Shown: one piece after another, positions 1 through 8,865 of the stretch
How the letters are laid out: each line of letters opens with the position of its first letter
Numbering within the stretch: the first letter of the stretch is position 1
Source: Nitrococcus mobilis
Lineage (GTDB): Bacteria > Pseudomonadota > Gammaproteobacteria > Nitrococcales > Nitrococcaceae
Assembly: GCA_024102725.1 (NCBI GenBank)
Contig: JAGFJL010000168.1
Span: forward strand, 1-40,387
Length of the DNA: 40,387 nucleotides
Reading direction: 5' to 3'
Program-made: the position numbers and the translations under genes
The notes under the pieces: generated by a model
The model's input: only the letters and a program-made list of their open reading frames with translations
The model's database searches: none
What the model was told of the DNA's origin: nothing

Positions 1-27
1 GAAACAACAGCTTATGGACTGTTTCCA

Positions 28-336
28 CTAAATGCCGACTGGGCAGATGGGACCAGTATTTTCAATCACTTGGGTGACATCGGCGCGGCCTGAATCGACT
101 GGAACAGACTTGTGTGTAATGGAATGCTCTAAGGGTAGCCCAAGAGTGGCCGCTTGCTGTTCGAGCAAGCGCTCCCGTACCCCGTGATGGCTGATTCGCC
201 GGTACTCCTGGGCCAGGGTCGTCAATAAGGCCACGGTTTCATAGTGGGGGTCGGCCTGCAGCACATGCAACGCCAACATGCTGTCCTTGCCCCCGCTCCA
301 GGCGAGGAGAACCTTCTCCGGCTTATTCCGATACAT
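28..336 (-). pseudogene. Truncated Dph6-type PP-loop ATPase (diphthine-ammonia ligase family)
   Basis: The 102-residue reading frame begins with a clear PP-loop ATP pyrophosphatase signature (AWSGGKDSMLAL, near residues 12-23), followed by the ALLTT strand and the RISHHGVR segment typical of Dph6/MJ0570-like enzymes. Members of this family are usually about 220 residues and adenylate a substrate with ATP. Here similarity fades after about residue 72 (ALGLPLE); a short unrelated tail follows and a TAG stop ends the frame at 28-30. Two thirds of the enzyme, including the second conserved domain, is therefore missing. I read this as a deletion relic, although an assembly break near the window edge could look the same. 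The protein would not be expected to be active. It is divergent from the metal-efflux genes that follow. Confidence 0.7.
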
Positions 337-459
337 TGAATTGGCTCTCTAGCCCAACAGGTGATTAGACTTTTTTGCAGTAACATAATTTGGGCAGTCT
401 GGACAAGGGCGTACCGGCGCTTGCTGCAGGCATTTCTTTCCACTAGGCTGCCACTCATT

Positions 460-804
460 ATGGATCGTTACCGCTTACATGGGTGGGTGTTTGCGCTGGC
501 GCTTGCCATCATGTATGGCGGAGTCGTTGGGGCGATGGATGTGTACGGCTTGTCGGTAGCCTCTGCAGATGCCGCTCATTTGCCAAAAGCCAAAGCTGGC
601 TCACACGGGGATCAGCATGGCGCTACCGAACAGCCGGCACAACCGGCCTTCCATCATTGCGACCACTGCCAAGCGCATTTTCTGGGCACCTTGACGACGC
701 AGCAATCACAGCCGTTGCCAATCCATCACTCCGTCACCGAAACCTGCCCGGTCGCGCCCACCGAAATCAATCTCAGCCCCCCGGAAACCCCTCCCAAAGC
801 CTGA
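460..804 (+). CDS. Small exported His/Cys-rich protein ahead of czc genes (CzcI/DUF2946-like)
   Basis: A protein of about 114 residues when started at the ATG at 460, which places a hydrophobic signal-like segment (VFALALAIMYGGVVGAM) near the N-terminus; an in-frame upstream start at 361 would add 33 residues. The mature part has scattered histidines and a compact metal-ligand cluster, HHCDHCQAH, then a Pro-rich tail. Small periplasmic proteins of this shape (CzcI, DUF2946 and CopL-like) commonly sit at the head of cobalt/zinc/cadmium or copper efflux operons and are thought to bind or sense metal. It lies 83 bases upstream of czcC on the same strand. The family label is inferred mainly from context and the ligand cluster. 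Confidence 0.55.
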   Translation: MDRYRLHGWVFALALAIMYGGVVGAMDVYGLSVASADAAHLPKAKAGSHGDQHGATEQPAQPAFHHCDHCQAHFLGTLTTQQSQPLPIHHSVTETCPVAPTEINLSPPETPPKA

Positions 805-887
805 GTCCTTAAGCATCGATTGGGCTGACGACCGGTCGTTCTCCGTCCGGTTGCGTTGTTCTCAAGCACGCTCAAGGACTCAGAGCC

Positions 888-2204
888 ATGCCCAAACCTT
901 ATCGACGGGTGGTGGCGAGGCACGTCTGCCTCGCAGCCGCCGTGTTACTCGGGTCGCGTGTCCTCGCCGCCGACGCGGGCCGAGCCGCATTGCCACAACC
1001 GCTTACCCTGGAACAGGCGGTCAATCAGGCGTTGCAATACAACTATGGTGTTCAGGCGGCTGTTGCGCGGGTACGTGAGCGCACCGGTGAAGCCGTGCAT
1101 GCGGGACGGATCGTGCCGAGCAATCCGGTGCTGAGGGTGCTCACCGGCCGTCGCGATGCACCGGATGATACCAGCGCCGACATCGGCATCCGCATCGCTC
1201 AGGAGCTTTGGACCGGCGGCAAGCGCGAGTTGCAGCTCGGGGCCGCCAAGGCGCGCACGGAAGCCGCCCGCGGCGAGCTCGGCTTCCTGCGTACCAGCGT
1301 CGCGGCCAGGACTCGTCGTGCCTTTCTGCGAGTGCTGCTTGCCCGTGAAGCGGTGCGCACGGCACAGCGCCTGCTCGAGCTGACCCGGGAAGTGCAAACC
1401 TACGTTCAGCGACAATTGCAGGCCGGCGAGGCAACCCAGCTCGAGCTCAATGTGACTGCCATCGGTGTTGGGCGGGCCCAAGCCGAGCTGGCGCAGGCTC
1501 GCCGTGATCGGGTTCGCACTCGGCTGGCGTTGGCGAATCTCTTGGCCATCGATCCGGCCCGCGAGCTTGAGCTGAGCGGACGGTTGCGCCCGGCCGAGCT
1601 GAACCTGCCGGGGCAGGATGCCCTCCTGCAGCGCTCGCTGCAGCGGCGCCGGGATCTCGCCGCCGCTGCCCGTGCTGTGCTCTCCGCCCGCAAGAAGCTG
1701 CACCTGGTCGGGCGCCAACTCATTCCAAACCTCACCGTGATGGGCTTCTACCAGCGGGAAGAAGCCACTGATGAAATCGCCGGGGTTGGTCTATCCGTGC
1801 CGTTGCCGTTGCTGCATCGCTTCGGTGGCGAGCAGCAGGCGGCCGGCGCCCGGCTGCAAACGGCCCAGGTCGAACGTGAGGCTTTGCAACTTCAGATCCG
1901 CCGGGAGGTGCTCCAGGCCGTTGCCGATTATCGCGCGGCGCGCACGCGCGTTGAGGTACTCAGCGGGCAAATGCTGGGGGCGGCGGAGGAGAACCTGCGC
2001 TTGACCCGCATCGCCTTTCAGGCGGGCAAGCTGGGCGCCCCGGCCATCACCGCGGCCGAAGACAATCTGCTCAACGTGCGCCGTACCTATCTCGACGCCC
2101 TGAATGAGCTGATCATCGCCGGCACCGCGCTGGAGCGCGCCACCGGTGGCCTGATCCACATGGCGCAGCGCGCCGAGCCGAACAACGAAGGGAGCAAGCG
2201 ATGA
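888..2204 (+). CDS. czcC: CzcC-like outer-membrane channel of a heavy-metal RND efflux pump (TolC/OEP family)
   Basis: The 438-residue protein has an N-terminal signal peptide (hydrophobic LAAAVLLGSRVLAADA, cleavage around residue 28) and the two repeated outer-membrane efflux protein halves rich in long Ala/Arg/Gln helices (LTLEQAVNQALQYN near residue 40; a second repeat after about residue 240). The length fits CzcC/CusC-type proteins, which trimerise to form the outer-membrane exit duct for metal cations. The stop overlaps the start of the adaptor gene by ATGA (2201-2204), the usual translational coupling in czcCBA operons. This gene appears intact, while both of its partner genes are broken, so it probably has no dedicated pump left unless another RND complex uses it. 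Confidence 0.88.
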   Translation: MPKPYRRVVARHVCLAAAVLLGSRVLAADAGRAALPQPLTLEQAVNQALQYNYGVQAAVARVRERTGEAVHAGRIVPSNPVLRVLTGRRDAPDDTSADIGIRIAQELWTGGKRELQLGAAKARTEAARGELGFLRTSVAARTRRAFLRVLLAREAVRTAQRLLELTREVQTYVQRQLQAGEATQLELNVTAIGVGRAQAELAQARRDRVRTRLALANLLAIDPARELELSGRLRPAELNLPGQDALLQRSLQRRRDLAAAARAVLSARKKLHLVGRQLIPNLTVMGFYQREEATDEIAGVGLSVPLPLLHRFGGEQQAAGARLQTAQVEREALQLQIRREVLQAVADYRAARTRVEVLSGQMLGAAEENLRLTRIAFQAGKLGAPAITAAEDNLLNVRRTYLDALNELIIAGTALERATGGLIHMAQRAEPNNEGSKR

Positions 2205-3429
2205 AGATCCGAATCCTGATTTCGCTGGCACTGCTCACCGCCCTGACGAGCGGCGGTTTCTATGTCCTGGCAACCGAGGGAGAGGGTTATCAAGAGCAGC
2301 GGGAACAGCAGGCCAAGCCCCAAGGCCAGCAGGGCGAACCCGCGTCGGCGGGCGCGCACGATGAGGTGCACATGAGCGAGACCCAGCGCCAGCGCCTGCA
2401 ATTGCGGGTGGTGCGCGCCGAACGTGGTCGCGCCGAGGCGCTGCTCAGCCTGCCGGCTAACGTCGTCTTCGACGCCGATCGAATTGCCAAGATCGGCCCC
2501 CGGATGCGGGCCAAGGTGATACGCGTCATCAAGGATCTGGGTGAAAAAGTCGCCCGCCGCGAGGCCGTTGCGCTCATGGACAGCGTGGCGCTGGGTAAGG
2601 CCAAGGCCCGTTACCTCACGACCCGGGCGCGGCTGGAGACCGAGCGGGCCAACTATGTCCGCGAGAAGAAGTTGGCGACGCAACAGATCACGAGCGAGGC
2701 GGCGCTGCTCGAGGCTAAAGCGCGTTATCGGGAGGCGCAGGCGGCGCTCAATGCCGCTACCGAGGAGTTGCGTCTGCACGGCCTGTCACGCGAGGCTATC
2801 CAGGCGATTGAAGCGGGCGGCAAAATGCCGCTCTCACGGCACGTGTTGACGAGCCCCATCGCCGGCGTGGTGCAGCTGCGCGACGTAACCCCGGGCCACA
2901 GACCGTCAGCCCCGAAGAAACGCCCATCCACGTGGTCGACACCGCTCGGATGTGGGTCATGATCGAGGCCTACGAGCGCAACATCCCGATGCTCACTGTA
3001 GGTCAGAAGGTGCAGCTGACCGTTCGGGCCTTGCCAGAGCAGGACTTCGAGGGCCGCATCGACTGGATCTCGCGGGCACTGGATCCCGAGTCCCGCACCC
3101 TGCGCGTACGGGCGGTGATGGACAATCCAGAGGGGTTGCTGCGCGCCGGAATGTTCGGCACGGCGCAGATCCGTACCCGGGGTGATGGACGAGCGGCCTT
3201 GGTGCCGGTCGATGCGGTGCAGACCATCGAAGGGCGCCCGACTGTCTTCGTGCCGAGCGAGGAGGACGGCGCCTTCCGCGCCGTGCCCGTTATCCTGGGC
3301 GAGGAATCCGACGGCCGGGTCGAGGTGGTCGCGGGGATCCAGCCCGGTGATCCCGTGGTGGTCACGGGCGCGTTCGGTCTCAAGTCGGTCATGACCGCGG
3401 GCAGCCGCAGCGCGGCGCACGGCCATTGA
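2201..3429 (+). pseudogene. czcB: CzcB-like RND periplasmic adaptor, frameshifted
   Basis: Two overlapping reading frames together form one HlyD/CzcB-family membrane-fusion protein of about 405 residues. The 5' part (2201 to about 2898) gives the signal anchor, the Gln/Glu-rich linker, the first lipoyl half (IGPRMRAKVIRVIKDLGEKV), the helical hairpin and the return strand ending GVVQLRDVTPG. The 3' part (about 2899-3429) resumes with QTVSPEETPIHVVDTARMW, the beta-barrel and the membrane-proximal domain. The frame changes at 2896-2902 in the bases GGCCACAGACC; removing one CA dinucleotide restores a continuous, family-like GQTVSPEE. The lesion is therefore most simply a 2-bp CA duplication, or a sequencing error of that kind. 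As written the first product stops at 2962 and lacks the distal domains. Confidence 0.8.
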
Positions 3430-4869
3430 TGGGTGCGCGGAACATGATCGACCGATTGATTCAGGCCGCCCTCAACAATCGCCTCCTGACCCTTGTATTG
3501 GTGCTGGGGCTCGCCGGCGCGGGCATCTATTCGCTCCAGCGCGTACCCATCGACTCCTTCCCGGATGTCACACCCGCTATGGTCCAAGTGTTCACAGCGA
3601 GTCCTGGGCTGTCGCCGGTGGACGTGGAAACGCTCATCAGCTATCCGGTGGAGATCTCCATGTACGGCCTGCCGGGGCTCGAGCGGGTGCAGGGCACGTC
3701 CATTTTCGGGCTCTCGCGGGTGAATATCTACTTCGAGGACGGCACCGACATCTACTTCGCCCGCCGCCTCGTGATGGAACGCTTGGCCAGAGCCCGGGAT
3801 GAGATCCCTAAAGGGCTAGGCGAACCGCAACTTGGGCCGATCACTACCGGCTTAGGAAGGGTGTACTTGTATACCGTAGAGAATCAGAAAGGTGCCGATT
3901 TCTCGCCCATAGCGCTGCGCACGGCTCAAGACTGGATTGCCAAGCCCATGCTGCGCACCGTGCCGGGGGTGACCGACGTCCTCTCTATCGGGGGCTATGA
4001 GAAGCAATACCAGGTACGGCTGGATCAAAATGCCTTGGTGGCACGGGACCTCAGCGTCGTCGATGTGCGCCGGGCCATCGTCGCCAACAACCGCAACGTG
4101 GGCGCCTCGTTCATCAACCGCGGCTATGGCTGGGTCGACCCGGGCGAGAAAGGACTCGAGGATATCCGCAACATCCTCATTCAAGAGAAAGGGGGCACCC
4201 CGGTCTATGTCCGCGATGTGGCCGAGGTAAGCTACGGCCCGACCATCCGCCGCGGCGCTCTGATTGCCAATGGCCAAGAGGCCGTGGGCGGCTACGTGCT
4301 CAAGCTCATTTACACCAACACCCAGGAGTTGCTGGACGCGATCGAGGATAAGGTCGAGGCCATCAACGGCGCCCTGCCCGATGGCATGGTCCTCGAGGAG
4401 TATTACTCGCAGGGCGACTTGGTAGAGAAAGCGGTGGGCACCGTGGAGGAGGCCCTGCTCGAAGGGGCGGTGCTCATATCGCCCGCTGCTGCGTGCCGTA
4501 GTGCGTCGACCGAAGACAGTGTTCGCTTCGACGGTCGCGCTGTTTGCCGCCAGCCTGGCCTTGTTCCCCTTCCTCGGCACGGAGTTCGTGCCGACCCTGC
4601 GCGAGGGCACCTTCCTGGTGCGCTCCACCCTGCCGCCCGGCGCGAACCTGTCCACAGCTATCGACTACGCTAAGCACCTCCAGGAGATCTTCGGCGCGTT
4701 CCCCGAGGTCACCGGCACCTATGCCCGGGTGGGGCGCGCCGAGGTGGGCGGCGACCCGGAGCCGGTCAACGTGGTGGCTTCGGTGGTCACCCTCAAACCC
4801 CTCGAGGAGTGGCGCAGCGGGCGCAACTACGAAGCGCTGCAAACGGCCATGGCCGAGCGTCTATCGCTG
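3429..4869 (+). pseudogene. czcA: CzcA-like RND metal pump remnant: internal deletion and lost C-terminus
   Basis: The first segment (3429 to about 4476) is a good N-terminal third of a heavy-metal RND transporter: first membrane helix, the RVPIDSFPDVTP motif, and the porter domain through EEALLEGAVLI, the beginning of TM2. It then jumps to another frame that reads YRPLLRAVVRRPKTVFA (from about 4477), which in intact CzcA lies roughly 160-180 residues later, just before TM7. The missing block contains TM3-TM6 with the TM4 proton-relay acidic residues. The second segment continues through LGTEFVPTLREGTFLV to about AMAERLS near 4866, where homology ends and alkB begins. CzcA proteins are normally about 1,040 residues, so about half is absent. 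The remnant cannot make a working pump. Confidence 0.82.
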
Positions 4870-4890
4870 GTTTGCCGTAGCGCGGCGAGA

Positions 4891-5541
4891 TTAGAGCGCT
4901 TTGCGCAGCGTCAGGTTAATGCGGCAGCGGCCAGTCAGCGGGTGGTTGCCGTCGGCGAGCGGGGCTATGCCATGGTAGGCAAGCCGGGCCGGACCGCCCC
5001 ATATGGCAACATCGCCGTTCTCCATTCGGATGCGACGCGGCCGATCGCGGCGGCGCAAGCCGCCGAACAGGAACACAGCCGGCAACCCGAGTGAGACGGA
5101 TACGATCGGCGCCTTGAAATCGCGCTCGTCCCGGTCTTGATGCAGCGTCAGCCGAGCTCCAGGCTGGTAGCGATTGATCAGGCATGCATCAGGCGCAAAA
5201 CCGACAAATCCAACCACGGCCGCGGCGCGCGCGGCAAGGCTGAAAAACACAGCGGGCAGCGCCGGCCATGGGCGTTGCGTCAGCGGGTCGGCCGCAGTGT
5301 AGCGATAGCCGCGGTGATCCGTAACCCAGCCGCGGCGACCGCAGTTGGTCATCGCTACGGACATCCGCCGCCCACCAGGGGTCGCCATGTGGCGAAACGG
5401 AGCCGCTGCGACGACCGATTCGATCGCTGCCAGCAGTGTGGCCGCTGCAGGGGTCGAAAAGCCTCGGAGGAGCGTTGCCCCTTCGGCTATCGGTTCGAGG
5501 TAGGCCGCCGAATCGCGCGTGCCTTCCAGCAAGTCATTCAT
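4891..5541 (-). CDS. alkB: AlkB alpha-ketoglutarate-dependent DNA repair dioxygenase
   Basis: Started at the ATG at 5541 (preceded by a GGTGGAG ribosome site), this gives 216 residues, the same size as E. coli AlkB, and it aligns along the whole length. Visible landmarks are the nucleotide-recognition loop TPGGRRMSVAMTNCG, PDACLINRYQPGA, the Fe(II) ligands H134 and D136 in LHQDRDERD, H190 in AYHGI, and the C-terminal arginines in RINLTLR that bind 2-oxoglutarate. AlkB oxidatively removes 1-methyladenine and 3-methylcytosine lesions from DNA and RNA in the cytoplasm. It converges on the broken czcA, whose coding sequence stops about 25 bases past the alkB stop. No ada gene is visible nearby, so its control cannot be read here. 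Confidence 0.95.
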   Translation of the reverse strand: MNDLLEGTRDSAAYLEPIAEGATLLRGFSTPAAATLLAAIESVVAAAPFRHMATPGGRRMSVAMTNCGRRGWVTDHRGYRYTAADPLTQRPWPALPAVFFSLAARAAAVVGFVGFAPDACLINRYQPGARLTLHQDRDERDFKAPIVSVSLGLPAVFLFGGLRRRDRPRRIRMENGDVAIWGGPARLAYHGIAPLADGNHPLTGRCRINLTLRKAL

Positions 5542-5795
5542 CGCTCCACCCGGAGTCGCGCACCCATCGCGTACCAGCCGTGCCGACACGAGCGCAAGCA
5601 GCGGCTACGGCGCCCATGCTCTGCGATGCCCCGCTATACTGTGGTGGTCATGGTAACGCCCCTTCGGCTCGCGAGGACAGTTGTGTGGCACCCGAGTAGC
5701 GGGATGCGTGCTTTGTGCTTGCCTCAAGCTCGGCGGAGCCCGGCCGTGCACCCGCCATGCAACGGTTACTGGCAAGAGTTGCCGGGGCGACGACG

Positions 5796-6653
5796 ATGAG
5801 CTCCACCGTGTGGGACCGGTTGCTGAACGCGCTGCAGGTTCTGCTGCCGGCGCTGGCTACAATTGTAATTATCAGCCTCTTTGGCTGGATACTGGCTGGG
5901 CCACTCGGGGTGGGTGGGGCGTTAGTAGCCAGTGGAGTGCTGATTCTTTTGAGAGCCAAGCTTTCACCGCGGCTGATTCTAATGCGGCTTCGCGCCCGCC
6001 CGCTCGACGCTCATATGATCTCTGGGCTCAGCGAGCTTCTCAATAGCATAGCGCAACGGGCAGGACTTCCTACACCCCCCGCGCTTTATTACCTGCCGAG
6101 CGCCACCGTCAATGCCTTTGCCGTCGGTACCCGCAATACCTCTGCGGTCGTAGTCACGGAGGCTATGTTGCGTACCTTTTCCCCACGGGAGATCGCCGGG
6201 GTATTCGCCCACGAAGTGAGCCATATTCGAGCCAATGACTTATGGATTATGGCGTTTGTCGATCTCTGCAGCCGCCTGACCCGGTTGCTTGCCACGGCGG
6301 CGCAGATCCTGCTGCTGCTCAATTTGCCATTGCTGGTGCCTACAGCCAGTGGTGTGCATTGGGCCGCAATCGTAATTCTCGTATTCATGCCCCTCGCAAG
6401 CGCACTCATTCAGCTCTCGTTGGCACGTGCGCATGAGCACAGTGCCGATCTAGGCGCCGTCGGACTGACCGGTGATCCGCATGGGCTTGTAATGGCGCTC
6501 GAGAAAATAGCGCCTTCCGAGCGAGGCGTTTTCAAGCTCAGACCACGGCCGCAGAGCCGGCTGTCGGAGCTTGCATGGTTTCGAACCCATCCTTTGACCG
6601 AACGGCGTATCGAGCGTCTGCGCCGTTTCGAACTCGTATTGTCGCCTCCCTGA
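5796..6653 (+). CDS. M48-family (HtpX-like) integral-membrane zinc protease
   Basis: The 285-residue protein has two N-terminal membrane segments (about residues 12-52), then a cytoplasmic domain with the zinc motif HEVSH (139-143), followed by IRANDLW, a further hydrophobic hairpin (about 160-205), and the third zinc ligand in EHSAD (about residue 212). A conserved TERRIERL tail closes the domain. This is the pattern of HtpX/Oma1-like peptidases that cut damaged or misfolded membrane proteins. I chose the ATG at 5796 because MSSTVWDRLLNALQVL resembles the usual start of this subgroup; in-frame alternatives are ATG 5757 and GTG 5715. The neighbours alkB and msrA also deal with damage repair, which may be coincidence. 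Confidence 0.85.
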   Translation: MSSTVWDRLLNALQVLLPALATIVIISLFGWILAGPLGVGGALVASGVLILLRAKLSPRLILMRLRARPLDAHMISGLSELLNSIAQRAGLPTPPALYYLPSATVNAFAVGTRNTSAVVVTEAMLRTFSPREIAGVFAHEVSHIRANDLWIMAFVDLCSRLTRLLATAAQILLLLNLPLLVPTASGVHWAAIVILVFMPLASALIQLSLARAHEHSADLGAVGLTGDPHGLVMALEKIAPSERGVFKLRPRPQSRLSELAWFRTHPLTERRIERLRRFELVLSPP

Positions 6654-6769
6654 TGCCTTCATCAGGCCAACACCGCGATCTGGCAAGCCTGCCCTGCTAT
6701 GAAACGCTGCCCCCCCACGCGGATGAACGAAGCCCGATGGTTGCTTGCTCGTTCATAATCTGCTGGCGC

Positions 6770-7405
6770 CTACCCGGTTCCGGCTTGATCGCCCCATAAC
6801 ATTTGCAGTCGCTTGTCGCGACCGCAGAGAAAACGGTAAGTTTTGTAGCGAATCGGGTTCTTTTGATAATAGTTCTGATGGTACGTCTCGGCCGGATAGA
6901 ATGCTCCGGCCGCCACGATTTGGGTGACGATGGGTTTGTCGAATCGGCCGCTTGCGGCAAGTTGTTTCTTGGACGCCTCTGCCAGACGCTTTTGCTCCGC
7001 CGTGTGATAGAAGATCGCGCTGTGGTATTGGTTGCCACGGTCGCAGAAAGCGCCACCGGCATCCAAAGGATCGATATTGTGCCAATAGACGCTCAGCAGC
7101 TGCTCGTAGCTGAGCTTGGTAGGGTCATAGACGATACGAACAGCCTCGAGGTGACCCGTACCACCGGCGGAAATCTGCTCGTAAGTTGGGTTCGCGCGAT
7201 TTCCACCCGTATACCCGGACGTGGTGGATTGTACCCCGTCGAGCTTGTCGAATGGCGGTTCCATGCACCAGAAGCAGCCGCCGGCGAATGTGGCTGTAGC
7301 GAGTCCGCCAGCCGCTGCGGCGGTATTGCTGCCGTTTTCAGCCGCTGCTGCCCCGCCGAGCAATATCAGAATGGCAACCAGCAGGTCCCTTAGGCGTTGA
7401 GACAC
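6770..7405 (-). CDS. msrA: Peptide-methionine (S)-S-oxide reductase MsrA, exported form
   Basis: The 211-residue protein carries the MsrA catalytic signature GCFWC (Cys44 nucleophile) followed by EPPFDKLDGV, SGYTGG, the GHLEAV strand and YHQNYYQKN near the C-terminus. MsrA reduces the S epimer of methionine sulfoxide in proteins. An N-terminal hydrophobic stretch (LLVAILILLGGAAAAE, residues 8-23) looks like a signal peptide, so this copy probably works in the periplasm, where it would need an electron donor such as a membrane thioredoxin-like system; none is seen here. It is convergent with the M48 protease gene. Confidence 0.95.
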   Translation of the reverse strand: MSQRLRDLLVAILILLGGAAAAENGSNTAAAAGGLATATFAGGCFWCMEPPFDKLDGVQSTTSGYTGGNRANPTYEQISAGGTGHLEAVRIVYDPTKLSYEQLLSVYWHNIDPLDAGGAFCDRGNQYHSAIFYHTAEQKRLAEASKKQLAASGRFDKPIVTQIVAAGAFYPAETYHQNYYQKNPIRYKTYRFLCGRDKRLQMLWGDQAGTG

Positions 7406-7573
7406 ACTGCGTTTCTCCCCACGGCCATCGATTAAAGTGTAACGCTGACATCACAGCGGAGAAATTCCCCGCGGGGCTAGAATGCGGGCGCAAAGCCAGG
7501 TAGCTGTTTGGCGTTTTCCATCTTCCCGAAGCGAGCCTGCTAGCTTCTCGGAGCTGGTTCGGATGGCCGAGCG

Positions 7574-7894
7574 TTATTGCCCCCTACGGTCCAGTTGGAT
7601 CGGAATCAAGACATTGGCGATCGGGATCAAGCCGACGATTGCAGCGAGCAGGCCATAGAAAAGGCCTTCGCGAACGCCCTTGCCGCCCCAAAGCCCATCG
7701 GCAGCCAAGCTGATGAAGCCGAATACGGCCACGGCGTAGCCGATGGCGAACGGGACGCCGGCCAAAAGCAAGCCGCGGGGGCCGAAAGCGGCGAACATAA
7801 GGGGATAGAATCCGACGGCAGCACCGATGAGACCGCCCCGCATCAGCCAACGGGGCACGCGCGGATCGGCGGCGAGCGTCTCGAACAGATTCAT
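7574..7894 (-). CDS. Small hypothetical membrane protein (three predicted helices)
   Basis: The 106-residue protein has a short polar start (MNLFETLAADPRVPRWLMR) and three hydrophobic segments at roughly residues 20-36, 42-64 and 76-98, ending in a charged tail. A good ribosome site (AAAGGG, 8 bases before the ATG) supports the start. I do not recognise the family. The sequence is rich in Gly, Ala, Leu and Phe as expected for an inner-membrane protein, with nothing that suggests catalysis. It lies upstream of msrA on the same strand with a gap of 168 bases, so co-transcription is possible but not shown. Confidence 0.6.
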   Translation of the reverse strand: MNLFETLAADPRVPRWLMRGGLIGAAVGFYPLMFAAFGPRGLLLAGVPFAIGYAVAVFGFISLAADGLWGGKGVREGLFYGLLAAIVGLIPIANVLIPIQLDRRGQ

Positions 7895-8151
7895 GGATTA
7901 TACCCTTTCGTTGGTGGACTCAGTATGCCCACGCCATACTTGGGTTTAAGCGCCCCTAGGTCAAGCGCGGCAAACACTGACTTTAGTCATTAATCTGATT
8001 TATTATAAAATATTTGATCTTTGTATCTAACTATTTGTGTACGGTGCGGGTTCCGGAGCGCGGCACCGATGACAATGGGATCCAAACGGGTGCAAAGGTC
8101 AACTTGTACCGGCTTGCGCCAAAAATGGCGTCCAGCGAGAGTGAAAGCATT

Positions 8152-8180
8152 TTAACGCTTAGCAGAGGCGAGGGTAGAAT
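8152..8180 (+). promoter_or_regulatory. Likely sigma70 promoter for tRNA-Leu
   Basis: TTAACG (8152-8157) and TAGAAT (8175-8180) are separated by 17 bases, a good match to the -35/-10 spacing. Transcription would start near 8187, about 70 bases ahead of the mature tRNA. The rest of the 7895-8259 gap has an AT-rich patch at 7985-8035 and no convincing gene. Confidence 0.45.
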
Positions 8181-8259
8181 ACCGCCTATATTGCGTCGGA
8201 GTAGGCTTATCGGTAGAGGTCCCGGACCGGTAAAGCTTCGACTGCCTGAACCGTAAAGA

Positions 8260-8344
8260 GCCCGGATGGCGGAATCGGTAGACGCAAGAGACTTAAAATC
8301 TCTGGCCGCAAGGCATCCGGGTTCGAGTCCCGGTCCGGGCACCA
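8260..8344 (+). tRNA. tRNA-Leu (anticodon UAA)
   Basis: The 85-base gene folds as a class II tRNA. The acceptor arms GCCCGGA and TCCGGGC pair, the D-arm contains GGCGGAATCGGTAGACGC, and the anticodon stem AGAGA/TCTCT closes a CTTAAAA loop with anticodon TAA. A short variable arm (GCCGCAAGGC) is followed by the T-arm CCGGGTTCGAGTCCCGG and an encoded CCA end. It reads UUA and, by wobble, UUG codons. No neighbouring tRNA is seen. Confidence 0.97.
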
Positions 8345-8865
8345 TCTTTTCACCTTCTCAAGCTCGGTCTGGTAGTTACTGAAACAGCCTGTTTCCCCCT
8401 TTTAGCGTTGCGGATCCCTGACTGTCTGGGCCTTGAGCCCGCCTCGGGCGGTGCAAGCACGTGCGATTTGGAAAGGCCGGGGTAAGCGTATCGGCAATAC
8501 CTTTTCGGCAGGTGTTCGGTAAGGCTGCATGGGGCGTCCTGGGCCAAGATGACGATCAGGGGGGAGGGTGGTGAATGATGGGCAAGATCAAGACTGGGCG
8601 ATGCAGTAATGACCGAATGTCCCTTAGCATATAGCCGGGGTATCCGAACATCCAAGATCGATAGCCCGATCGATTCGGTAAGGGTGTACCCTATGCAGCC
8701 GTGCCGATGAATACGGTATCCCTTGGTGGTTGTATGCTGCGGGCGGCGGATCTGTTCGGGTCTTGCTGCAAGCAACTAAATTGCCAGATCCGGCGCCCAA
8801 CTGGAGGGGCACTGCAACATAGCGCGATTACCTCGGAGTGAACTTTCGAAAACGAAGGAGGCGAG
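8345..8865. other. Gap of 521 bases with no supported gene
   Basis: The only long frame here (8350-8775, minus) has no recognisable motif, an unusual composition rich in Arg, Pro, Ser and Thr, and no ribosome site I would trust. I see no terminator after the tRNA and no direct copy of the tRNA 3' end that would mark an attachment site. The last 15 bases hold the strong ribosome site of the next gene. Confidence 0.5.

Noticed and set aside
8350..8775. A 141-codon minus-strand frame downstream of tRNA-Leu
   Set aside because: No motif, no credible ribosome site, and composition unlike the real proteins of the window.
8260..8865. Attachment-site duplication next to tRNA-Leu
   Set aside because: I found no second copy of the tRNA 3' end downstream, and no integrase gene.
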